A stretch of DNA of 64,000 nucleotides from positions 1,885,962 to 1,949,961 of the forward strand of contig SCFE01000047.1 in NCBI GenBank assembly GCA_004352715.1. The letters run 5' to 3'. A program made the translations under genes and the position numbers. The notes under the pieces are model-generated. The model saw only the letters and a program-made list of their open reading frames with translations. It had not been told where the DNA came from and searched no databases. Shown here in pieces: positions 24,071 through 34,770 of the stretch; position 1 is the first letter of the stretch; every line of letters starts with the position of its first letter. The stretch comes from Hofstenia miamia (Eukaryota > Xenacoelomorpha > Acoela).

Positions 24071-25882
24071 TTACAGTTCATAATCATAACCTTGTTTCTG
24101 ATTGTACTCTTTAAGATGAGACAAGAATTTGCAATATACTTTGCTGAATATCGTTTTTTTATCCAAGAACTTGGAAAATTTTGCAGAATGAAAAATCACT
24201 GATGTGTACTGAAACTTTTCTAAAAATTGTTTTGTTAAGCCCCCCGAAAATACTTGGGGAAAAAGATTTCCAGAATCATGAATTATACTCTTATAATCAT
24301 CCAAACCATGAAATATGTAGGGGTTTGCCAGTTCTAAAAATGTATGCTTCTCAGCCAAGACTTCACTCACCTTCATGTAGGTTCTAGCATAATTTGCTGG
24401 TAAGTAAATAAAATCAGCATATGTTTTTGAAGCCTTGTTTTTCATATTATAGTTATATAGACTTAAGAAGTCCTTAATGTCTTCGTCTCCAGTCTTTTTC
24501 ATAAAGTCAATAGATTTCTTTAACGCTGGTATTCCATGTGAAGCACCCCAATGTGCCCAACTTTTTAACGGCTTGTTCATATCATATTTAGCAATGCCTT
24601 GGTAAAGGTATAACTTTGTTTTATCCAAGCTCTTAAAGCTCCAAGGCTGAAGCAATGTATCGTCACTGATCATTAGAAATCCTTTCACACTATATCCCAT
24701 TCTAATGGCATGTGTAAGGCACTCATATGCAGTAATACCATCACTTGCAGAAGAATTGACATAAGAAAATTTTTCAATATGAATTTGGGCTTCTTTATAG
24801 TTTGGACCACAGTACATAATATTATTAAAAAAGGGACGATACAATAATTCAGTGTAGTAACTCGCTAAGCTATAGTAATTTTCAAAATGCATTTCTACAA
24901 TCAACAAGTAGTCATCAAGCGGATCATTTTCATATATTCGTTGTTGATTCAGATCTTCTGTACAGACGTCACTTAATTTTTGTTTTTCTGTTGTTTGTAA
25001 TTGAAAAGGCGGATGATAATTGACATGCTTAATTGTCTTTTTCCGGAAGGCAGGTCTAGCGCAGATGTCTGAAAGATTATAGTCATATCTATCTAAATTT
25101 ATAATTGGGAAAGAAAACAGTTTTGATGAGAAACTATATTGTGGGCTTTTGTAAGTGATTGCAAGAGGTTTTTCATTTAGTTTCAATGGATTAAACAGAA
25201 AATCTGTTGGAAAGAAATAGCTACTTTCAATACTTTCCATTGGAATTGTAAGTGAAGGCTGACCTCGTATTATCTTAGAATTTGAATGCAAAATAAATTG
25301 AACTATCGCGCTACTATGGAGGCACGTGAAATGTGTACTAGCTGAATTGCAGTCATTTTCATTCACATAAAAACACCTTAATATATCCAATAATGGCTTT
25401 TCTCGATTCAAAACTATGTTGTCATTGGTAAAAGAAGTACTAAGAAGTGCTAAGGGATCATTGTTCTTTAGCAACTCGGTGTCTGAATTTACAAAGAGCA
25501 CCTTTGTCACACATCTTGGAAATAATTGAAAGAAGTATATCAAATACTCCAAAACAGTTCTAAATTCTTCATTTAAGTATGTTGTCCTATGTAGTGCATT
25601 GGAATGTCTAAACTCTTTACAAGAAGTTATTATCAATACCGGTAAAATGCTGAGTGATGTCAATATCTGATCATCATTTATAGAGCACGAAGTTTTGTGG
25701 TAAATAACAAGCAAAGACCCAGTGCTACAGAGTTTTTCTAAATCATTTTTAACAAGATTTTGTACATAAAAATTTGGTTCTATTGGTTCAATCCTTCTTT
25801 GTACAGGAATATTCCAAAATCCAATGAAACATATCACACTTCCAGTAAGTAAAAAGAAAATAATTTTTTCATATCTAAATAT
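24071..25882 (-). CDS. Putative type II membrane protein, glycosyltransferase-like; large terminal exon
   Basis: The minus strand is open for about 600 codons to TAA at 24071-24073. No in-frame ATG lies near the beginning. A likely acceptor (TATACAAG) ends at 25883, so the first Met should be in an upstream exon that I could not locate. The start reads FRYEK then IIFFLLTGSVICFIGFW, a basic patch followed by one hydrophobic helix, as in a Golgi type II signal anchor. A variable luminal stem follows. The C-terminal half has LLYRPFFNNIMYCGPN, GITAYECLTHAIRMGY and GFLMISDDTLLQPW. The acidic pair SDD after a hydrophobic strand (about residue 392 of the 588 codons below 25837) resembles the metal-binding DxD of GT-A glycosyltransferases. 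Similar uncharacterised proteins occur in several invertebrates, and STELLO/DUF288-like transferases are a possible relation. Enzyme activity is inference. Confidence 0.6.
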   Translation of the reverse strand: MFRYEKIIFFLLTGSVICFIGFWNIPVQRRIEPIEPNFYVQNLVKNDLEKLCSTGSLLVIYHKTSCSINDDQILTSLSILPVLIITSCKEFRHSNALHRTTYLNEEFRTVLEYLIYFFQLFPRCVTKVLFVNSDTELLKNNDPLALLSTSFTNDNIVLNREKPLLDILRCFYVNENDCNSASTHFTCLHSSAIVQFILHSNSKIIRGQPSLTIPMESIESSYFFPTDFLFNPLKLNEKPLAITYKSPQYSFSSKLFSFPIINLDRYDYNLSDICARPAFRKKTIKHVNYHPPFQLQTTEKQKLSDVCTEDLNQQRIYENDPLDDYLLIVEMHFENYYSLASYYTELLYRPFFNNIMYCGPNYKEAQIHIEKFSYVNSSASDGITAYECLTHAIRMGYSVKGFLMISDDTLLQPWSFKSLDKTKLYLYQGIAKYDMNKPLKSWAHWGASHGIPALKKSIDFMKKTGDEDIKDFLSLYNYNMKNKASKTYADFIYLPANYARTYMKVSEVLAEKHTFLELANPYIFHGLDDYKSIIHDSGNLFPQVFSGGLTKQFLEKFQYTSVIFHSAKFSKFLDKKTIFSKVYCKFLSHLKEYNQKQGYDYEL

Positions 25883-28799
25883 CTTGTATATTGAATATAT
25901 ATAATAGATTTATTAATGATTAGTAAATTATAGATTTTCAAAGATGATAGTTGTTATGATAGATGCCTGTATTCATGAATTATTGGCATCAAATTTATTT
26001 ATAACAACATTAAGATTATGAATAAAACTAAATATTTATAAAACTCGTCTCACATATTCTTTGGGCTTTTAGGCATTAAAAGTCACCTGAAATTTGAAAT
26101 TAAGGCTTTTGACTGCAAATATAATCTGGAATTTCAACACGACTTTCTTTTATAGACTGTTCATTCACTCAAATCTCGCATCCTATTTCATTTCAATACA
26201 GCTTGCTTTTATGCAACTAGTCATCAAGAACCAAATTATTATTTATAAGAGTGAAGAAATATAGCAAATACGTGAATTTATTAAGAGTGCAACATCAGTT
26301 GTATGTTTTATATACATTTGTATGTAAACAATATTTTGATTTTTTTTGTCAATGGTTTTATCAATGAAAGGGCTGACTATATTGGACTGGTTGATATATT
26401 TTAACCTTTGGAGATGATCTATTTTTAGCCTTATCTGGATTACTATAAGAATAATTTTTGAAACTATACCTTAAAGATTGATTCAAAAAGGCAGTGAATA
26501 CTTAAGAAAAAAACGTATATAGATATGCATAGTAAATTCCATACTCATTCTATATACTTACCTTGTTTTGTAGTTTAGAATAGGACATCTAGCCATTCAA
26601 TACTATCCTTATTCAACAAGTTAAACACAAGGTATTTATTTAAGCAAATAACTAATTGTGTACACTTTATTGTGTATTGTATTCTCACTCCTAAAGCAGG
26701 TGTCACGATTCCAAAAATTTAATTACAAACATGGTCTATTTAAAATACGGCCAGGCCATCTGCAGCATTCTACTGAAATAGGCGGTGAAAGTATCAAAAG
26801 TGTAAACGAAGCAATTCTTAATAGAATCTTTCTATTGGTGAATTGAGATAAGTGTATTATTTAAAAGTGATATTTAGAACAGCAGTAAAACATTCTTTAA
26901 AGTTTTTGTTGAAAAAAACCTGTTTTGTTCCATAGTATAGGTTCTTCGTTCAATAATATATTTATATATAAATTACTCACTTATAAATAGGATAAGATAA
27001 GATATTCTTTATTCAGCTAAATATTTACAGTTAAAAATTGATAATTTATATGAATAGCTTCAAAAATATACAAATACATACAAAAGCAAAATAAACTATA
27101 CAATAAATCTAACAGGCTAGGGAGAAATTACTAGGAGATTTCAAGTACGTGTTGTTTTCTACCTGAGTAAGCCACAAACTGTTCATATTTTTATTGTCTC
27201 CTATTTCTATTGCTTACTGCTGATGGCCTCACCGTATTAGAAGTACAAAATTTTCAAAAAAAATTAATGCTTATGTAAAGGCTAAATTGTATATATACAG
27301 TATATAATATACTATACGCACCATTCAAATATGTGTTACCAAGTAAGCACATTGTTAAGTTACTATTACATTTTTTCAGACTAGAGTCAAAATTAACCAA
27401 TTTATTCTGTTTTGCACTTACATAAAGCAAACAAAGCGTTTTGGATCCATAATTTATTAATAAATTGGAATTTTATTTTAACTTGGACTCCTAAAAATAT
27501 TTTTGTATCGGCTTCTGCTAATTACCCTAAGTCAACCACCATACCTTTAGAAGTTTTATTTTAAAAAATGTGAGTAGCACATCAGTAACTAAGGCAGTTG
27601 TGGTAAAATGCAGTAGGGTTAATCAACGGGTGCTATTGTGTGAAATTACATCGTATTTTAAGAAATGCATTGAAACCACTTCAATTAGCACAAACAACTT
27701 GTCCAACAATCTTAAGGATTATGTCAAATATTAATGTGGTGAAAATGAAATGACTGCTAGATAATTAAAATTTATATTTTAACTTTGTAAACAATTTCAA
27801 TAGGTTTTTATCATCATTATATTATATTATTTATTAAATCAAAGAATATATAATTATTTTAGAAACATTAAATACCTATTGCGCAAACTCTATTAGTGAT
27901 TTTGAAAAATACTGTGCTTTAGCAAACTATATTTATCTGTTCATTTACTTTTTGTCAATTTCTGCACCTTATTATGAAAAAATCCTAAAAAAAATTGGTA
28001 TTAAAAGTTGCAATCCTGGCCCTTTGTGTAAACAAATCTCTTCAAGCACTAAAAACAATAAGATTAGTAATAAACCAAGAACATATATGATTCTATTTTT
28101 GCCTAAATATGAGATGTATTATCCATATTTTGCTATTTCCAAACTAGGAAGAAAATGTGTATAAGGTGACACGCTTTACATTCTCGTTAAACCATTCTCG
28201 AAAATGTAAAATGAGGAATTTTAATATGAAAATCGAGCCAAATGTGTTATAAATGCCATTTACATCGGTGCAAAACATCGCAAAATTTTGTATTTCCATT
28301 ATCATCAATGATTTTGTAATTCTTAGGTAAAAATAATTAATATTCTATTTACATAAAACACTTACTTTTTGTAACTTAACTCCCGTAGTACACTTAGAGG
28401 TATATATATTTTCTACGACGGCGAATTATCAAATTTAATATTTTGTACCAAATTGAGTAATAATAACAAGATATCATTTACTTGGTTTAAAAAATATTTT
28501 ATTTAGCAGCATAAATAGACTTGGTTGATTTATAGTTAAGTGAAAGTATATAGATTCGAAAAATTGAATTTTTTCAGTTGATTTACACCCACAAAAGTGA
28601 AAGTGAAATCCGTTTGACCTAAAATTTGCAAATGGAGTCTGAATTGCTCGACTTCCCTGTCATTGTTTAATATTGTCTTATTATGCTGTTGTCAAAAAAG
28701 GGAAATGATTTACGAGATATCGCTATGACGAAATTTTTTGACAAACGTTTTGAGAGAGCGATCTTGGATAAATCATTAATTACTCCAACTTAGGCCTCT
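25883..28799. other. AT-rich sequence upstream of the minus-strand gene; no exon identified
   Basis: It should contain the first exon(s) and promoter of the gene ending at 24071, but none could be recognised. A probable LINE 3' end is listed separately. Confidence 0.35.
26985..27160 (-). mobile_element. Probable 5'-truncated LINE 3' end with short tandem tail
   Basis: On the minus strand, sequence containing GCTGAATAAAGAATATC ends in repeats of TATCT and TATCC. A polyadenylation-like AATAAA followed by a short tandem tail is typical of CR1/Jockey-group 3' ends. The layout is like that of the LINE ending at 46563, which has AATAAAGTC then (TAG)n. No coding part is left. Confidence 0.35.
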
Positions 28800-29760
28800 C
28801 CAACTTGGGAATCTCTAATGCTCAACCTTGCGTTCAAACATATATTGTCTTGCAATTGATCCACCAAGATGTTGCTTTTCTGTGGCACACTTGCTTTGAT
28901 TTTACGGAAAGCGTTCAATCGAGAATTTATTACATGAAGATATTAAACATACACGCGTACATCTCAATATTCAGAAATGGCTTATGAGTTTCAAATAAAA
29001 ATTGTCTATCAAAGATAAAGAAGTCTCTATATATTGAAAATTATTTAGGGGATAGTGCTGGAACAGTGAGGGGTCATGGATTTCTATAGAAATCCATGGA
29101 AAGGTCCAACTATTTGAAATGTTAGTAGATTATTGCAGAAATAGAGGATACTCAGTTTATTACTTTTGCGGATGATACTGAAGTGATTAAAGTAGTGAAA
29201 TTTAATGAATTGGAACATCAAATCCCTGTTATTCAGTTGGAAGTCGACAATATGCGCAAATGGTTCATCGATCACTGCATATCTCTCAAAGAAAAAAATG
29301 TAAGGAACTACTCTTAATTTTAATCCCACTGGATGAAAAAAGCAAGCACCGTAGGGTAAACATAGTATCGACTGAAATTCCCCTAGTTATTAAAAGCGAG
29401 ATTATACGAATAAATTCTAAGCTGATGTTAAGTGCAACTTATATGTCGAAAAGTTACTCTTTTTTTTACAAAGAAACTATTTATACTATCAAATATTAAA
29501 ACAGCATTTTTAGTAATGAAGAAACAGACAAAGTTTTTACGTCATTTTTTATTTCAAATATATTATATGGGCTCATCATTTATGGAGTTAACTGTCTCAA
29601 ATATTTGTAAAAAAAACCGTAGACGAATCATATAGATACAATTCGACACTTTATCGTTATAATTCAAGCCTTAATGGTAGAGGACAAAAGAATATTTCTA
29701 AATAAACTTTATTGTAATGTGGATCATCCTATCAACCTGCTCTTGAAGAGTTTTCAACTA
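28800..29760 (+). pseudogene. Degenerate LINE reverse-transcriptase fragment
   Basis: Several + strand frames together read as a decayed reverse transcriptase. CFDFTESVQSR (fingers/palm, D.TKAFD-like) near 28895 is followed, after frame changes, by a catalytic box QFITFADDTEVIKVVKF near 29150. Then come VDNMRKWFIDHCISLKEKN and a tail with FISNILYGLIIYGVNCLKYL near 29540-29610. Multiple frameshifts and stops show an old inactive copy. Its right part is cut by the piggyBac-like element that starts at 29764. Confidence 0.6.
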
Positions 29761-29763
29761 CAT

Positions 29764-30861
29764 TTAACCTTAAACAGCCTGAGTATGGTTAGAATTAAAT
29801 TATTTACAATTTGAGGTTGAAATTATTTCTCTTTAGTTGCTTAGTGCAGATATCAATTGTAATTTTTTAAAAAAATTCTATATTTAATTTCTTATCAGTT
29901 TGTCCATTATATTGGACCCCAGGTAAACTTTAGAATGTTTCCTTGAAATTTAACAACTCCCAAATTTAATCAAAATTGTTTGCAAATTTAATCAAACATT
30001 ATGGAAAGCCATAAAGCAGTTTCTCTGATTAATGCAAAGATGGACATTGCATTTAGAACATGCAGTCTTTGGTTTTTTTATCACAAAGCTGATTTTTGCA
30101 TCACCCACTTGACTCTTTCACCATTGGCCAATTTCTAAAACCGTCGAGACGTACTGATTTGCATGGCATGCGTCTGAAGAACATAACAAAATATTTTTTA
30201 CATTAACTGTGTTTGTGTTGCCATTTCTATCCTATTTTACAACAACATCATCATTTTTGAATACCTCACCTCGCATGATTCTTCCTTTCCATCTTTAATC
30301 TGAGGCGCATTTAATAGGTATGTCAAACGTAAATGTTGAAGTAAATGGTTGTATCCTTAAATTTGCCAAAGCTGTAACATTCTCTTCGCCATTGCTCCAC
30401 TTAACAATAACGTCATCAGGTTGCATTTTGATTTAAATCTAAAAAATATTGTTTAAAATATGCCTGATGTCCATTTTAATGGACAAACTAGAAGTGTGAC
30501 ACAATTCCTTGTCTATTGACGGTATGCTATTTTTATATGACTTAACAAACTTAAAGATGTGTAATTGATACATAATAATTTATTCAAGTTCTTACCTTCA
30601 ACTGCCTTTGCGTAGTAGCTGCGTGAAGTATGAATGTGCAGATTAACAACTCTTCATGATTAATTACGATTTCTTTTTAATTGAAACGAATTGATGTGTT
30701 GAGCCAATTAAATTCAGGAGAAAACTACGCTGTGATTTTGTTAATTGGAGACCTGCTGAGTGTGTCCGTAAAGAATTTCCGATCAAAATATATTTGTGTA
30801 CAATCTATTAATACGTTTTCAGTTTGTCCATTATAATGGACGCCAGGCTGTTTAAGGTTAA
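29764..30861 (-). mobile_element. piggyBac-like element, decayed, with TTAA target duplications
   Basis: TTAA at 29764-29767 is followed by CCTTAAACAGCCTG. At the other end the identical 14 bp in inverted orientation is followed by TTAA at 30858-30861. TTAA duplication is the hallmark of piggyBac transposition. Inside, on the minus strand at about 30001-30090, a frame encodes KPKTACSKCNVHLC then NQRNCFMAFHN before a stop. This matches the cysteine-rich C-terminal domain of piggyBac transposases (KT..C..CNV.LC....CF..FH). Other parts are decayed (for example GEVFKNDDVVVK near 30270). Three copies of a palindrome like GTCCATTATAATGGAC lie at about 29901, 30468 and 30825. The unit is about 1.1 kb, too short for an intact transposase. 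Confidence 0.7.
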
Positions 30862-32355
30862 ATGTATTGAGAATTAAGCTACCGATCGTAAGCCCGTATT
30901 TTACAAGCAGTTCTTCCCGCACCATTAAAGAAAAATTGTTATGATATGGTGTGATGCTATCTGTAATGTAGTATAACCTGTAAGTGATTCAATAGAATAG
31001 ATTGTATAGTATCGTATCGTATCGTATCATATCGTTCACACATTCAATCATTTTAGTCACAGCAATGCCCTTTATAGCACAAATGTTCATTATTCGATTA
31101 GAGGTACTCGCGGCTACCTGAATTTATCCACCCATACTGCGGTTATTGCCGGTACAGGTGCACGTTTTGCAGTTACAGACTTGAATAGGGGAAAAAGTTT
31201 CCAATAAAATGCAGAAAGAATGTATTGCAAAATTAACTACTTTTATTGAAACAATTTTGGCAATTTGTCTTTGAACAGTTAAACCCACTTAAATCTTAAA
31301 TGAGTCTTATCAATAATGGAAAACTGAATTAAAATGTGTATGCTTTTTTAAAGAAAATNTTGCCAAAGCTGTAACATTCTCTTCGCCATTGCTCCACTTA
31401 ACAATAACGTCATCAGGTTGCATTTTGATTTAAATCTAAAAAATATTGTTTAAAATATGCCTGATGTCCATTTTAATGGACAAACTAGAAGTGTGACACA
31501 ATTCCTTGTCTATTGACGGTATGCTATTTTTATATGACTTAACAAACTTAAAGATATGTAATTGATACATAATAATTTATTCAAGTTCTTACCTTCAACT
31601 GCCTTTGCGTAGTAGCTGCGTGAAGTATGAATGTGCAGATTAACAACTCTTCATGATTAATTACGATTTCTTTTTAATTGAAACGAATTGATGTGTTGAG
31701 CCAATTAAATTCAGGAGAAAACTACGCTGTGATTTTGTTAATTGGAGACCTGCTGAGTGTGTCCGTAAAGAATTTCCGATCAAAATATATTTGTGTACAA
31801 TCTATTAATACGTTTTCAGTTTGTCCATTATAATGGACGCCAGGCTGTTTAAGGTTAAATGTATTGAGAATTAAGCTACCGATCGTAAGCCCGTATTTTA
31901 CAAGCAGTTCTTCCCGCACCATTAAAGAAAAATTGTTATGATATGGTGTGATGCTATCTGTAATGTAGTATAACCTGTAAGTGATTCAATAGAATAGATT
32001 GTATAGTATCGTATCGTATCGTATCATATCGTTCACACATTCAATCATTTTAGTCACAGCAATGCCCTTTATAGCACAAATGTTCATTATTCGATTAGAG
32101 GTACTCGCGGCTACCTGAATTTATCCACCCATACTGCGGTTATTGCCGGTACAGGTGCACGTTTTGCAGTTACAGACTTGAATAGGGGAAAAAGTTTCCA
32201 ATAAAATGCAGAAAGAATGTATTGCAAAATTAACTACTTTTATTGAAACAATTTTGGCAATTTGTCTTTGAACAGTTAAACCCACTTAAATCTTAAATGA
32301 GTCTTATCAATAATGGAAAACTGAATTAAAATGTGTATGCTTTTTTAAAGAAAAT
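30363..32355 (+). repeat. Near-identical 996-bp tandem duplication around a single N
   Basis: Sequence 30363-31358 (TTGCCAAAGCTGTAAC to TTAAAGAAAAT) recurs at 31360-32355 with one difference noticed (AAGATGTG against AAGATATG near 30576/31573). A single N sits between them at 31359. The second copy repeats the right end of the piggyBac-like element without its left end. This favours an unmerged contig overlap or two haplotypes over a biological duplication. Confidence 0.9.
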
Positions 32356-32553
32356 CGATATCGGGCCGAGTCGGGTCAACTCTTTGTCGGGTCGGGAGAA
32401 GTTTGTTCATTAAATCGGGTCATGTGTGTTAATAACGTTGACATAAATTGCTGCTTAATTTATAGGTTTTCACGCTACACTGAACAATTGTAAAATTCAT
32501 AAAGACTGATCGGGTCGAGTCCAAAAAGGTTGACCCGTTTCCAGGCCTGATGT
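32350..32553. mobile_element. Small GC-rich MITE-like element
   Basis: The left side has CGGGTCAACTCTTTGTCGGG. The right side, reverse-complemented, has CGGGTCAACCTTTTTGGACT. The shared inverted core CGGGTCAAC with a pyrimidine/T run suggests a MITE of about 200 bp. Outer termini and target duplication could not be fixed because the left side touches the duplicated segment. No coding content. Confidence 0.4.
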
Positions 32554-33819
32554 ATACGTAATGAAAAAAAGAGGTTACTGAAACTATTTGAAAATTGAAC
32601 TTGAACCAACATATATTTTACATGAGCATACTAATTATAGGTGTCATGTGGGTAGGGGCAATCTCACTTCAGAAAAAAGTGTGTATAAGTTTTAATAAGA
32701 CGGTTGGGAGCAGTAGGAAAGTAGTTATTTTATGCTACGTTTTCTGAACTCATGTATGAGCTCTAATTCTAATATGGAGAAACCATTACATTGCCTTTCT
32801 GTCACTAGTAAACCTGCTATTCTTAATATGCACTTTTTCAAGGTTTTAATTCTAGTGATTGTAATTGAACAAGCAATGCAAAAAAGCATAATCATTAAGC
32901 AATTACAAAGTTCTTTTAGCAAAATGGTAGCTGTACTGATTTTCAAATTTAGTGAAAACTAGAGGATTCATATGCCATTTCCGGTATCCATTTTCACTGG
33001 AAGTGCTTATTTGTATTACAATTAAGAGTTTACATACTACTTCGTTGAGTCATTAGTAAACAAAAGAAAAACAATCTACAAAGTTTCTCTGGAAAATAAA
33101 GTATGTTTGGTCATTACAATGTACGCATCTATGTTTTTATTTTTTCGAATATCCTTCAAAATCCCAAAAGTCCCTTTGACCTCGTTGGCACAAAAATACT
33201 CTGGAAATGCCGAACTGAATTTAATCACATATAATACTGCAGTGTCAGTGATGAACATGGACAGTAGAACAATACTGAGTTAGTCAAGTATATCGAAATC
33301 TGACGAAAATTTTTTTCAAATTTAAATGTTAACCAAAACCATTTGGTCAAGTCTGCATTGAAATTCTTTTCAAAATTCAGATCACTGGCTATTTCTACAA
33401 GGGTAGATAAAAAAAGCCAACTCAGTGTATCTACTTGTACAAACAAGATATTGATAATTGTAAACAATTCATTTTTAATTATTACAACATCAATATTTAT
33501 TACAACTTCCTTTTCATTAATTTTTACATTAATTAGTGATTTGAATTTCTATAATTATAAACAGTTTTCAACAATGGTTTCTTTAATCAAATAATCAAAA
33601 ACGCTTAATATTGAAGCAGGTACTACTGATTGGATTGGTTTTGTAAGCAGCTCAGCAAATTAACCAGCTTGGCTGCAAAATTCTAATTCAATTATTCAAC
33701 ATAGCAAAGTTTAAAAAATTGATATAATGTGATAATACATTAATAAATTAATATTATTTTTTTGTGTGTGTTTTTGACAATACTTTATAAAACAAAATTT
33801 AAAAATTAACATTTTTTCA

Positions 33820-34770
33820 ATATAAATGCATTTTAGCACCAAATGAATAACATATACACCTTGTCGCAAAAAAATGGGACTCAGGATAATATAATTTATA
33901 GACAAACGGATTAACATATTTACAAACAGAAAAATGGGAGTCATAGCAAAATGAATTAGCTATAAACATATGGCTTAATTTTTTTACAAATTTTCTGTTG
34001 TTTGCTAAGCGTTTGGATAAACGCAGAGAAATACAGTTCATCAAAATTCTACTTTTGACTGGGGAAAGTTCAAGTTGAGATTCTCTGATTTCTCCGACCA
34101 ATGTTGCCTTCATACGTGATTTTACTTTTCCATGAAGTTCTTGAGGATAGTCCACGGGTTTTACACCGGATTGATATCTGGAGAATGCGATGGCCACTGC
34201 AGAATTTGAATTTCGTTTTCAGACATCACATTTTTGTTTCAAGGGAGAAGTGAGAGGTTTCGTTATCTTGCTCCAGTATCCAGCCGTTGGGGTATAAAGC
34301 ATTTGAATCTGGAACAAACTTTAACGCAAATTTTCAATATTTTTTAATGTTAATCGTTCCTTTGTGAATATAATACGGAATATGATAGTGTGAACCAAAC
34401 CACAGTATTTGGACTGATTTTAATACATTTTCATAAATCTTTCCTGCTGACTACTGCACCAAACCTTGACTTGGTATTGTTGCAGCTGAAAATTGTTGCA
34501 AATGAAAACTGTGGTTTCGCAAAGGTTTTGCAAAACTCCTCGGTTCTTCCTCATGTAAATCTGTGAGATTCGGTTCAATTTTCGATAGTATCTTCTTTAT
34601 ACCGATTCACTGTCGAATTGTGAACAGAAATTCCTGGAGTTTTTTGTGAAATTTTGACCTATTTCTGAAAGTGGGATTTCTCAAAGCTATGTTTGTCAAT
34701 ATGTTTCCTTTTAGTAATGCCCCACTTTCCAGAACTTTAAAGTTTTTGCACAAGTTAGTCTTTCGCATGC
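33820..34770 (-). pseudogene. Relic of a Tc1-type transposase
   Basis: On the minus strand, across frame changes, one can read PNTVVWFGSHYHIPYYIHKG, then NGWILEQDNETSHFS and QWPSHSPDINPV followed by a W....L block. These correspond to the Tc1 blocks around the second catalytic Asp (LQQDNDPKHT) and the third catalytic residue (WPSQSPDLNPIE). The last acidic residue cannot be read in frame because of a stop. No terminal repeats were found. Confidence 0.5.

Noticed and set aside
30725-31922. Two identical 66-residue minus-strand frames (30725-30925 and 31722-31922)
   Set aside because: They overlie the right end and palindrome of the piggyBac-like element and its duplicated copy. The frame is chance, and the second copy is probably an assembly artefact.
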